This document shows, in pieces, positions 6,301 to 12,550 of a stretch of 16,457 nucleotides of DNA. A model generated the notes under the pieces. It was given only the letters and a program-made list of their open reading frames with translations. It had not been told where the DNA came from and did not search any database. A program made the translations under genes and the position numbers. Origin of the DNA: Thermofilum sp. ex4484_15 (lineage in GTDB: Archaea > Thermoproteota > Thermoprotei > Thermofilales > EX4484-15); assembly GCA_002254595.1 (NCBI GenBank), contig NJEH01000005.1:1-16457 (forward strand). The letters are read 5' to 3'. The number at the start of each line of letters is the position of its first letter. The stretch's first letter is position 1.

Positions 6301-9135
6301 CTACGTTCTCTTTATGTAACCTGGTCTAGGCTCATAAATTTCCCCTTCATTTTTCAAATGCCTTAAGGCGTTCTCTATAAAGGCCCTTTCTAACCCTTCC
6401 TTTTCCCCCTTCTTGATTAATTCCTCTATTTTCACCCCCTTACCCTTACTCTCTTCCTCTAGGGCTTTTATCAATTCCATTAGCTTAGCGAATTTCTCCC
6501 TTTGGGATTTAGGCTTCCCGGTCATTACTATATCTATGTCTATAGCTTTAGTTTTAGTATCCAATCCTACACTACGGAGGAAGTATAACATTAAGTCTAT
6601 AGCGGCTTCTACGTCCTCTATAGTAACTATATCCTTTAATTTCATCCTAGCTTGGGCTTCCGCTAACCTTATTAAAGCTTCCAGTTGCCTAGGCGTAATA
6701 GCTATTGGGGACTCCGGGTTCTCACTCTTCCTCCTCATTTCCACGTAAAATTCTACTATCCTCCTCTTAGCTTCCTCTGAAAGCTTAGGCTTAATGTACT
6801 TCCTAGCGTAAGCTATGTACTTTTTAAGTAATTCCGGCGGTATTATATCTTCATAACGCTCATTAAGGGCTTTACTGTGTAATTCCACTACATGTTGAGC
6901 TAATTCTAGATCCCTATCGGATTGCGGTTCATCCGTTATTACGAATATTAAATCAAATCTAGACAATATAGTTACCGGTAAGTCTATGTTCTCCGCTATG
7001 GTCCTTTGGAACATATACCTGCCGAACGCTGGATTGGCTGCAGCTAATATGGACGTCCTAGTGTTAAGCGTAGCTACGATACCTGCCTTAGCTATGCTAA
7101 TAGTATTATGGAGTACTAAGCCGTGGGATACGAAGAGGTGGTACGGTTCGACTGTTACATCGTAAACCCACTCCGAATCATTATTACTGAGTTCCTCTAC
7201 CTTCTCTACCTTTAATAACTTAAGGTTGCCCCTAGAGTTTCTCTCCGGTTCCTCGAGTATCACTAGATAATCACCCCCTTTGGTTATTATACGTGAAGGT
7301 ATGCCTAAAGCTAAGAGGGCGTCCTGTAAACCCTCAGCTTCCGCCCTAGAGGAAGTTTCTACGTAGTTATCCTTCAAGGAGGGGAGGGATGCCTTAACTT
7401 CGAGTTCGCTATTTCCTTTAAGCGAGAAAGCCCTCTTAAGGAAGAGGTTAAGGGGTTCAGGTACCTTCTGGCCGCTTAGGAACTTGTACTTCAGAACTCC
7501 AGGTACCAGGGTACCGGGCTTAACTTCCTCCGCCCTTACAGTAGCAAAGCCATTACCGTCCCATATTACTATCGGATGCTCCGGGGTAACGGTTATGCTC
7601 CTCCCATTACTAAAGTAAAGCTTAATGAAGCGGCTAGGTGCTTTATGTCTGCTTACCCTATCCGCCTTAGCTATAATTACATCCTTCTTTAAAGGATCGT
7701 AAGCTAACAGGTAAATATCGTTTACCTTTAGAACCTCCGTATCCCTACCTTTGATAACTTCCCCCCTGCGTTCCCTAATTAACCTGTCTACGAACTCCCC
7801 TATCCTTACCTTCCTACCATCGGCTAGTATTAGTTCGAAATCCTTATGATAACTTTGCTGTTCCATAGCTTCGTGAATACTTACCCTATCCCTAGGGTCC
7901 ATTTTATCGAATTCATCTATGCAGGCTACTCCCCCATCCGCTAATACCAACGCACCCGCTTCTAGGAAGAACTCTCCGCTACTCTTCTCCCTTACTACCG
8001 CTGCTGTAAGGCCAGCTGCCGTCGAACCCTTACCCGTAGTGAAAACCCCTCTAGGGGATATGGAAGCTACGTACTTCAATAACTGGGATTTAGCGGTACC
8101 TGGATCGCCTACTAGCAGTATATGAATATCTCCTCTTACCCTAACCCCATCAGGGAAGACCTTAGGTACCCCACCGAAAAGTAAGCAAGCGATCGCTTCT
8201 TTAATCTTCTCATAACCGTAAATTGATGGAGCTATAGATCTTATGATCTTCGTCTTTATATCTTTATCCTGAGATAGCTCCAGTATTCTCCTTTCGTCCT
8301 CCTCGCTTATCTCTATTTCCAATACATCTTTCTTAGGGGTTTCGACGTAGTTAGCATCTATGTAAGTTTTGAAAATAGGGGGCCTATTCCTCTTAAGGCC
8401 TTTCTCCTCAATTACCCTTAAGATACCGGTAACTACCGCCCTATCTCCCGGCCTTAATTTATCCACTAAATCGTCCTTCAATATGACTTCTATCGACCTA
8501 GGTAACTGGCCCGGCGGGAGCTCCTCTGGCCTCTCTTGAATAACTACTTTTTGCCAATCTATGAACTTACTCTCCTCCGGAACTAACTCCAATTCCCTTT
8601 TCTTGGTATTATCCTCTAGGAGTACTTGAGAACTTAAAGGTCTGAACTTATCGCCCTCCTGTTTAACCTTTATAACTTCTCCAGTAGCGTGGTCCTTAAA
8701 GGCTGCTTCGACCATTAGATGCTTTACCGGAGTTATCCTAGTTACTATACCTTCAACCGTAATTAACTTACCGATGTGTTCCGATCTTAAACCCCTTAAT
8801 GAAACTACTTGGGTTTCAGGTAACCCTCTAAACCTAACGGTTAGCCTATCTACTTGACTAGCATAATAAGAGTGCTCTACCTTTAAGACCTCCATTAAAG
8901 CCTCCGAGGCCTCCTTTATCATCTCAGTAGGTCTTTCTATAACTAATTTCGAAAGCTCTCCATCGTAACTTATTAAGTCATCGAAATCCACTACTAGGGA
9001 TATCTCCTTATTAGCAGCCATTTCCCTAATTCTTTCCCTATATTTATATCTCCCATTTACGTCCTTAAAACCCTTGAAGAAATCGACGAATTTGGCCTTA
9101 TAATCTACCTTCTCTACTATTATTTCCTCTTCCAT
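6301..9135 (-). CDS. mcm: Replicative helicase MCM with intein
   Basis: MCM is the hexameric 3'-5' replicative helicase, acting with GINS and Cdc45/RecJ. The precursor has 944 residues, 694 after removal of a 250-residue intein. It has an N-terminal OB/subdomain region, Walker A GDPGTAKS (343-350), Walker B CIDEFDKM (405-412), sensor 1 AAANP, arginine finger SRFD (725-728) and a C-terminal winged helix ending GEIYEPRPGYIKRT. The segment FIDWQKVVIQERPEELPPGQ is almost identical to the family consensus. The zinc-ribbon region just before it (about 145-190) has no Cys at all, where relatives have a Cys4 or His-Cys3 site. The ATG overlaps the stop of the GINS gene by one base (TAATG), with GAGGGATG upstream; the gene pair is conserved in Crenarchaeota. 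Confidence 0.96.
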   Translation of the reverse strand: MEEEIIVEKVDYKAKFVDFFKGFKDVNGRYKYRERIREMAANKEISLVVDFDDLISYDGELSKLVIERPTEMIKEASEALMEVLKVEHSYYASQVDRLTVRFRGLPETQVVSLRGLRSEHIGKLITVEGIVTRITPVKHLMVEAAFKDHATGEVIKVKQEGDKFRPLSSQVLLEDNTKKRELELVPEESKFIDWQKVVIQERPEELPPGQLPRSIEVILKDDLVDKLRPGDRAVVTGILRVIEEKGLKRNRPPIFKTYIDANYVETPKKDVLEIEISEEDERRILELSQDKDIKTKIIRSIAPSIYGYEKIKEAIACLLFGGVPKVFPDGVRVRGDIHILLVGDPGTAKSQLLKYVASISPRGVFTTGKGSTAAGLTAAVVREKSSGEFFLEAGALVLADGGVACIDEFDKMDPRDRVSIHEAMEQQSYHKDFELILADGRKVRIGEFVDRLIRERRGEVIKGRDTEVLKVNDIYLLAYDPLKKDVIIAKADRVSRHKAPSRFIKLYFSNGRSITVTPEHPIVIWDGNGFATVRAEEVKPGTLVPGVLKYKFLSGQKVPEPLNLFLKRAFSLKGNSELEVKASLPSLKDNYVETSSRAEAEGLQDALLALGIPSRIITKGGDYLVILEEPERNSRGNLKLLKVEKVEELSNNDSEWVYDVTVEPYHLFVSHGLVLHNTISIAKAGIVATLNTRTSILAAANPAFGRYMFQRTIAENIDLPVTILSRFDLIFVITDEPQSDRDLELAQHVVELHSKALNERYEDIIPPELLKKYIAYARKYIKPKLSEEAKRRIVEFYVEMRRKSENPESPIAITPRQLEALIRLAEAQARMKLKDIVTIEDVEAAIDLMLYFLRSVGLDTKTKAIDIDIVMTGKPKSQREKFAKLMELIKALEEESKGKGVKIEELIKKGEKEGLERAFIENALRHLKNEGEIYEPRPGYIKRT
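7105..7854 (-). other. MCM intein (250 aa, degenerate endonuclease)
   Basis: The intein splits HEAMEQQ from TISIAKAGIVATLN, just after Walker B, in the strongly conserved AAA+ core. It starts with Ser (SYHKDFELILADGRKVRIG, block A), has block B at ITVTPEHPIVIW (Thr-Pro-Glu-His), and ends VYDVTVEPYHLFVSHG then LVLHN with +1 Thr, so all splicing residues are in place. Between blocks B and F lie about 130 residues. The second half of that (roughly residues 590-630 of the precursor) resembles the C-terminal end of LAGLIDADG inteins, but the two LAGLIDADG helices are missing. It is therefore probably splicing-competent but not able to home. Confidence 0.93.
7246..7368 (-). other. Remnant of a LAGLIDADG homing endonuclease inside the MCM intein
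   Basis: The segment YVETSSRAEAEGLQDALLAL followed by GIPSRI and DYLVILEE follows the pattern that ends the endonuclease domain of active inteins (T-S-x-x-LA-x-x-L-Q-x-L-L-x-x-LGI-x-S-x-I). Upstream of it there is no LAGLIDADG-like helix, only a short linker after block B. I read this as an internal deletion that removed the catalytic core. The match is by pattern only and has not been aligned. Confidence 0.6.
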
Positions 9136-9659
9136 TAACTACATCCCTCTAAGCTACTTACTAACTCCTCCTCCCAGCGATTAATTAACGAAGAGAGAGT
9201 TAAGTACAGGACTCCTTCCTCCAGGCTCATACGCTCTAAGTGCTCCTTACTCCTGGAAGATAACGAAATGCCTACTATCTTCTGCAATCTTAACCTTATT
9301 AAATCTATTATTACTTCCATAAGCTCTTTAAACTCTAATGAACGTTTAACTTCTTCCGAGGTAATTCCGTTTAACATAACTCTCACCGAGACGTAGAAAT
9401 CCTTACTTAAAGGTACTAGTTCCCTTGACTTCTCCTCTTTCCAGTAAATTCTCTTAATTTTAACAGCCAGTAAGTTAAGTAATTTAGTTACATCTATCCG
9501 CGAACGTATTAATTTATTTAAATCGTTATACGTTAAATTCCCGAATTCCTCACTCAAACCTACTTCCCTTAAGACATCTAGTACTGGGTTCGATCCCTCC
9601 TCCTTCCTTAGCGTCCTACACATTAAGCAACTATGTAGGGTCTTTAAGCTAATTTTCAA
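9135..9659 (-). CDS. GINS complex subunit, Gins51/Gins15-like A domain
   Basis: The 174-residue protein is encoded directly before mcm with a one-base overlap, the usual place for a GINS gene in Crenarchaeota. GINS bridges MCM and Cdc45/RecJ at the fork. The part from about residue 60 onward has the A-domain pattern of Gins51: EKSRELVPLSKDFYVSVR (76-93), a long helix LIRLRLQKIVGIS (120-132), and a helical end INRWEEEL. The first 55-60 residues, including C11-L-M-C14, do not look like a B domain and are not recognised; Gins51 proteins usually start close to the E-K-S-x-E-L segment. The TTG start is supported by GGGTG seven bases upstream. Gins23, the subunit known beside mcm in Sulfolobus, is the alternative. 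Confidence 0.7.
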   Translation of the reverse strand: MKISLKTLHSCLMCRTLRKEEGSNPVLDVLREVGLSEEFGNLTYNDLNKLIRSRIDVTKLLNLLAVKIKRIYWKEEKSRELVPLSKDFYVSVRVMLNGITSEEVKRSLEFKELMEVIIDLIRLRLQKIVGISLSSRSKEHLERMSLEEGVLYLTLSSLINRWEEELVSSLEGCS

Positions 9660-9735
9660 TAAATTACACCCAAAGTAAAAAAGGAGGGAAGGTCTTAGAG
9701 GTTTACGGATAGAGTAGAGTAAAAGTAGTCCCTTA

Positions 9736-9760
9736 TATGTGGCTAGATGTCCTCCACATA
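9736..9760 (-). terminator. Hairpin immediately after the rps28e stop
   Basis: Two perfect seven-base arms, TATGTGG (9736-9742) and CCACATA (9754-9760), are separated by an 11-base loop. On the rps28e transcript the hairpin starts one base after the stop codon. Further downstream in the same 102-base gap are T-rich runs, including six T at 9677-9682. It may be a 3'-end or termination structure between rps28e and the GINS gene, or an RNA-stability element. Archaeal termination usually relies on U-runs rather than hairpins, so the role is uncertain. Confidence 0.45.
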
Positions 9761-9761
9761 C

Positions 9762-9998
9762 TTATTTAGCCGATATCCTCCTAGCCTCCCTCTCAGTCTC
9801 CCTTAACATTAATATATCTCCTAGCCTTACCGGCCCTTTGACATTCCTAGTAAGCACCCTACCCTTATCCCTACCTGCTAATACTTTACACCTTACCTGG
9901 GTTACCTCCCCGCAGACCCCAGTCCTACCTATTATTTGTACTACTACTGCCGGGGTAGCATCCCCGAACTCCTTGTATTCGGTCTCAGACATACTCAT
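9762..9998 (-). CDS. rps28e: 30S ribosomal protein S28e
   Basis: The 78-residue protein is S28e, a small-subunit protein shared by archaea and eukaryotes, located near the mRNA exit. Diagnostic parts are ATPAVVVQIIGRTGVCGEVTQV, KVLAGRDKGRVLTRNVKGPVR and the terminal LRETEREARRI. Two ATGs are possible (9998, or two codons later). The first lies 26 bases from the centre of a clear TATA box and has no ribosome binding site, which fits a leaderless message starting at it. It follows the L7Ae gene by 45 bases, the usual archaeal pairing, but L24e, which normally comes next, is on the other strand to the right. Confidence 0.95.
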   Translation of the reverse strand: MSMSETEYKEFGDATPAVVVQIIGRTGVCGEVTQVRCKVLAGRDKGRVLTRNVKGPVRLGDILMLRETEREARRISAK

Positions 9999-10020
9999 CG
10001 CGTATATGTATTAAAACCGT

Positions 10021-10027
10021 ATATAAA
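10021..10027 (-). promoter_or_regulatory. TATA box for rps28e
   Basis: On the minus strand the L7Ae-S28e gap contains TTAAGTTTATATAC, a near-ideal archaeal BRE plus TATA box. The TATA centre is about 26 bases upstream of the ATG at 9998, placing the transcription start at or beside the start codon. Confidence 0.6.
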
Positions 10028-10043
10028 CTTAAGGGTACGATAC

Positions 10044-10442
10044 TCATTTACTAGCACTAGCCTTAACCCTTATTTCAGATAGTTGTTTTACTATTTCATC
10101 TATTAAATCCTTAGCCCCTCCTTCCTCTACTATGCAAGCGGAGGCAGCGGCTACTTCTATGCCAGCTGCCTCTCCTAACTTCTTTTTAGATGGTACGTAA
10201 ACGTAAGGTATTTTCTTCTCGTCGCAAAGTAAAGGTAAGTGAGCCACTATCTCCGGGGGATCTACATCCTCCGCTATTAGGACTAACTTAGCTAATCCCC
10301 TCTCTACAGCCTTAGTAGTTTCATTAGTTCCTTTCTTTATCTTACCCCCCGTCTCCCTAGCCCTCCTTAAAGCTTCGTAGGCCTTCTCAGCTAGTTCGCT
10401 GGGTACGTTAAATTTTACGTAAAACGGTTTCTCGGAAGACAT
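10044..10442 (-). CDS. rpl7ae: Ribosomal protein L7Ae (kink-turn RNA-binding protein)
   Basis: L7Ae binds kink-turns in 23S rRNA, in box C/D and H/ACA guide RNAs and in RNase P, so it serves the ribosome and RNA modification. The 132 residues contain the RNA-binding signature KKGTNETTKAVERG (36-49), LIAEDVDPPE (55-64), HLPLLCDEKKIPYVYVPSKK and the specificity loop GIEVAAASA (94-102). The ATG has GGGGAG six bases upstream. The leader is at most about 55 bases if transcription starts from either A/T element of the divergent region. In-frame and just upstream lies a seven-codon ORF ending in TGA. L7Ae is known to repress its own messenger through a leader kink-turn in some archaea; no convincing kink-turn is visible here. 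Confidence 0.96.
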   Translation of the reverse strand: MSSEKPFYVKFNVPSELAEKAYEALRRARETGGKIKKGTNETTKAVERGLAKLVLIAEDVDPPEIVAHLPLLCDEKKIPYVYVPSKKKLGEAAGIEVAAASACIVEEGGAKDLIDEIVKQLSEIRVKASASK

Positions 10443-10445
10443 ACC

Positions 10446-10469
10446 TCACTCCCCAACTTCATCGCTCAT
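10446..10469 (-). other. Seven-codon upstream ORF in the rpl7ae leader
   Basis: On the minus strand an ATG at 10467-10469 opens the frame MSDEVGE and closes at a TGA (10446-10448), three bases before the rpl7ae ATG and in the same frame. A TATA-like TATATTTT at about 10494-10501 would start the transcript almost exactly at this ATG. Whether it is translated is unknown; the stop overlaps the region that would serve as the rpl7ae ribosome binding site. Confidence 0.35.
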
Positions 10470-10488
10470 TTTAACCCTACGATGCTAA

Positions 10489-10538
10489 GACCTAAAATAT
10501 ATGTAGATAGATTTAAATCTTTCCGTAAGCTTTACGGA
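10489..10538. promoter_or_regulatory. Divergent promoter region with two adjacent palindromes (rpl7ae / rpl24e)
   Basis: The space between the two divergent ribosomal genes holds an A/T run at 10493-10502 (TATATTTT on the minus strand, fitting rpl7ae), a perfect 12-base palindrome AGATTTAAATCT at 10509-10520, and an inverted repeat TCCGTAA-GCT-TTACGGA at 10522-10538. The TTTAAA core of the first palindrome is about 25 bases upstream of 10540, giving rpl24e a leader of about 17 bases with GAGGGT inside. The inverted repeat would then cover the start site, a plausible operator position. All assignments are by spacing only. Confidence 0.5.
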
Positions 10539-10556
10539 TGGGACGAGGGTAACGCT

Positions 10557-10745
10557 ATGCCTAAGTTATTGAAGTGTAGTTTCTGCGGTAAGACTATAAA
10601 GCCTGGTACAGGGATAATGTACGTTAAGGAGGATGGTACCATACTTTACTTCTGCTCGAGTAAATGTAGGAAGAACTCCCTTAAGCTTAGGAGAAATCCC
10701 GCTAAACTTAAATGGACCGAGAAATATAAGAGGCCCTCTTCCTAA
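10557..10745 (+). CDS. rpl24e: 50S ribosomal protein L24e
   Basis: The 62-residue protein is archaeal L24e, a zinc-binding large-subunit protein. Its zinc site is complete: CSFCG near the start and FCSSKC in the middle; the rest (GTGIMYVKEDGTILY, LKLRRNPAKLKWTEKY) is typical. A longer reading from an ATG at 10482 would add 25 residues unlike any L24e, and that DNA has promoter-like A/T elements and palindromes, so I start at 10557. GAGGGT six bases upstream fits. It precedes infB by 32 bases; the ndk gene often found between them is absent. Confidence 0.93.
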   Translation: MPKLLKCSFCGKTIKPGTGIMYVKEDGTILYFCSSKCRKNSLKLRRNPAKLKWTEKYKRPSS

Positions 10746-10777
10746 AGTCTATCCAGGTTAAACAGGGAAGGAAGGTC

Positions 10778-12550
10778 ATGGAGAAGAGGATTAGATCGCC
10801 AATAGTAGTAGTATTAGGTCACGTAGATGTAGGTAAGACCACCCTGTTAGATAAGATTAGAGGTACTGCCGTAACCCTTAGGGAACCCGGTACGATGACT
10901 CAACATATAGGGGCTTCATTCCTACCTTGGAAGGCCTTAGAGAGTATATGCGGGGATTTACTTAAGGCGATCAAGGCTGAAGTGAAGATACCAGGACTTT
11001 TAGTAATAGATACCCCAGGGCATGAAGCTTTCGCTAATTTAAGGCGCAGAGGGGGGAGTATAGCGGATATAGCCATATTAGTAGTGGACGTACTTAAGGG
11101 GTTCGAGAAGCAGACTTATGAGAACCTGGAAATACTTAGAAGTAGGAGAACGCCGTTCTTAATAGCCGCTAATAAGATAGATAAGATCCCTGGCTGGTCG
11201 TCTAAACCCGATACACCCTTCATAAAGAGCATTGTAGAACAAGATGAAAACGTAAGGATTAGGTTAGAAGAACTGCTCTACAGGATAATAGAGGAGCTCT
11301 ATAAGTTTGGCTTAAGGGGGGATAGGTACGATAGGATTAAGGACTTCGCAAGGACGGTAGCTATAGTACCTATAAGCGCTAAGACGGGCGAAGGGATAGC
11401 GGATTTACTCATGGTATTAGCCGGTTTAGCTCAGAAGTACATGCTTAAAAGGCTTTCATATTCCGAAGGGCCAGCTAAGGGAGTAATATTAGAGGTAAAG
11501 GAAGAAGTAGGCTTAGGTACGACTGTAGATGTAATAATTTACGATGGGATACTAAGGAAGGGGGATACCATAGTCCTGGGAGGGATGAAGGAACCTATAG
11601 TAACTAGGGTAAAAGCTTTACTCATGCCTAAACCCTTGGATGAAATGAGGTCTCCGGAGGATAGGTTCCTCCAGGTGGAGGAGGTTTATGCAGCTTCAGG
11701 AGTTAAGGTAGTAGCTCCTTACTTGGATGAAGCTATAGCCGGCGCCCCCCTCTATGCTTGCAGAAGTAATAGCGAAGTAGAAGAAGCCAAGAAACTAATA
11801 AGGGAGGAGGTAGCTGGGGTTAAGAGGTTTAAGGAAATAAGCGGTGTAATAGTAAAGGCCGATACTTTAGGTACGTTAGAGGCCTTAACGGAGTATATAG
11901 AGGGGCATGGCGTACCGGTAAGGTATGCCGATGTAGGTCCGGTAGTTAAGAGAGACATAGTAGAGGCTAGCTTAGTTAGGAAGGAAAACAAATACTACGG
12001 AGTAATACTCGCCTTCAATGTAAAGGTAACCGAGGAAGCTTACTTAGAGGCAAAGAAGAACGGCGTTAAAATATTCACGAATAATATAATTTATAGGTTA
12101 ATCGAGGAGTACTTGGAGTGGTATAAGGCTACTAAGGAAGCAGATAGAAGGATAGAACTTTCAAAGTTGATCTTCCCAGGTAAAATAAAGATATTGCCAG
12201 GTTACGTATTTAGGAGGAGTGCCCCTGCTATAGTAGGCATAAAGGTATTGAGCGGTAGGATCAAGCCCGGATACCCCCTTATGAAAGCTAACGGTAAGAG
12301 GGTAGGAGAAATATTGCAGATACAGGAGCACGGGGAGAACTTACAGGAGGCCACTACAGGCATGGAGGTAGCTATATCCATTAGGGGGAACATAATGATA
12401 GGTAGGCAGGTTAAGGAAGGGGAGATACTTTACGTAGACGTCCCCCTCGAACATGCTGAAAGGTTAGAATCCCTAGAGGAAGCGCTTAGCGAAGAGGAAA
12501 GGGGACTACTTAAGGAAATAAGGGAGATTAAGGTTAAAGCTAACCTTTAA
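10778..12550 (+). CDS. infB: Translation initiation factor aIF5B (IF2-like GTPase)
   Basis: aIF5B is the GTPase that promotes subunit joining and initiator tRNA positioning. The 590 residues are normal for archaea and show G1 GHVDVGKT (14-21), switch I MTQHIGAS, G3 DTPGH (78-82), G4 NKID (132-135) and G5 SAKTGEG, followed by the beta-barrel domain II, domain III (VIVKADTLGTLEALTEY) and the C-terminal barrel. There is no intein, unlike the IF2 gene of some Thermococcales. A purine-rich GGAAGGAAGGTC precedes the ATG. It is likely cotranscribed with rpl24e. The last 11 bases overlap the end of the convergent DUF1611 gene, so no separate terminator exists. Confidence 0.96.
   Translation: MEKRIRSPIVVVLGHVDVGKTTLLDKIRGTAVTLREPGTMTQHIGASFLPWKALESICGDLLKAIKAEVKIPGLLVIDTPGHEAFANLRRRGGSIADIAILVVDVLKGFEKQTYENLEILRSRRTPFLIAANKIDKIPGWSSKPDTPFIKSIVEQDENVRIRLEELLYRIIEELYKFGLRGDRYDRIKDFARTVAIVPISAKTGEGIADLLMVLAGLAQKYMLKRLSYSEGPAKGVILEVKEEVGLGTTVDVIIYDGILRKGDTIVLGGMKEPIVTRVKALLMPKPLDEMRSPEDRFLQVEEVYAASGVKVVAPYLDEAIAGAPLYACRSNSEVEEAKKLIREEVAGVKRFKEISGVIVKADTLGTLEALTEYIEGHGVPVRYADVGPVVKRDIVEASLVRKENKYYGVILAFNVKVTEEAYLEAKKNGVKIFTNNIIYRLIEEYLEWYKATKEADRRIELSKLIFPGKIKILPGYVFRRSAPAIVGIKVLSGRIKPGYPLMKANGKRVGEILQIQEHGENLQEATTGMEVAISIRGNIMIGRQVKEGEILYVDVPLEHAERLESLEEALSEEERGLLKEIREIKVKANL

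Noticed and set aside
6413..6748. 111-residue plus-strand frame opposite mcm
   Set aside because: Hydrophobic and Ser-rich composition comes from the complement of Lys/Glu-rich mcm codons; no start signal.
9660..9761. tRNA or small RNA gene in the longest protein-free gaps (also 10443-10556 and 3593-3688)
   Set aside because: No cloverleaf, T-loop GTTCRA motif or box C/D pair was seen; only the hairpin and promoter elements listed.
9739..10014. 91-residue open frame on the plus strand
   Set aside because: It lies fully antisense to rps28e, has no family features, and its openness follows from the codon use of the real gene.
10443..10475. Kink-turn in the L7Ae leader for autoregulation
   Set aside because: GCGATGA and GTGA resemble boxes C and D but each has a mismatch and no supporting stem was found.
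10482..10556. N-terminal extension of L24e from the ATG at 10482
   Set aside because: The 25 added residues do not resemble L24e, and the DNA holds TATA-like elements and two palindromes, so it is promoter DNA.
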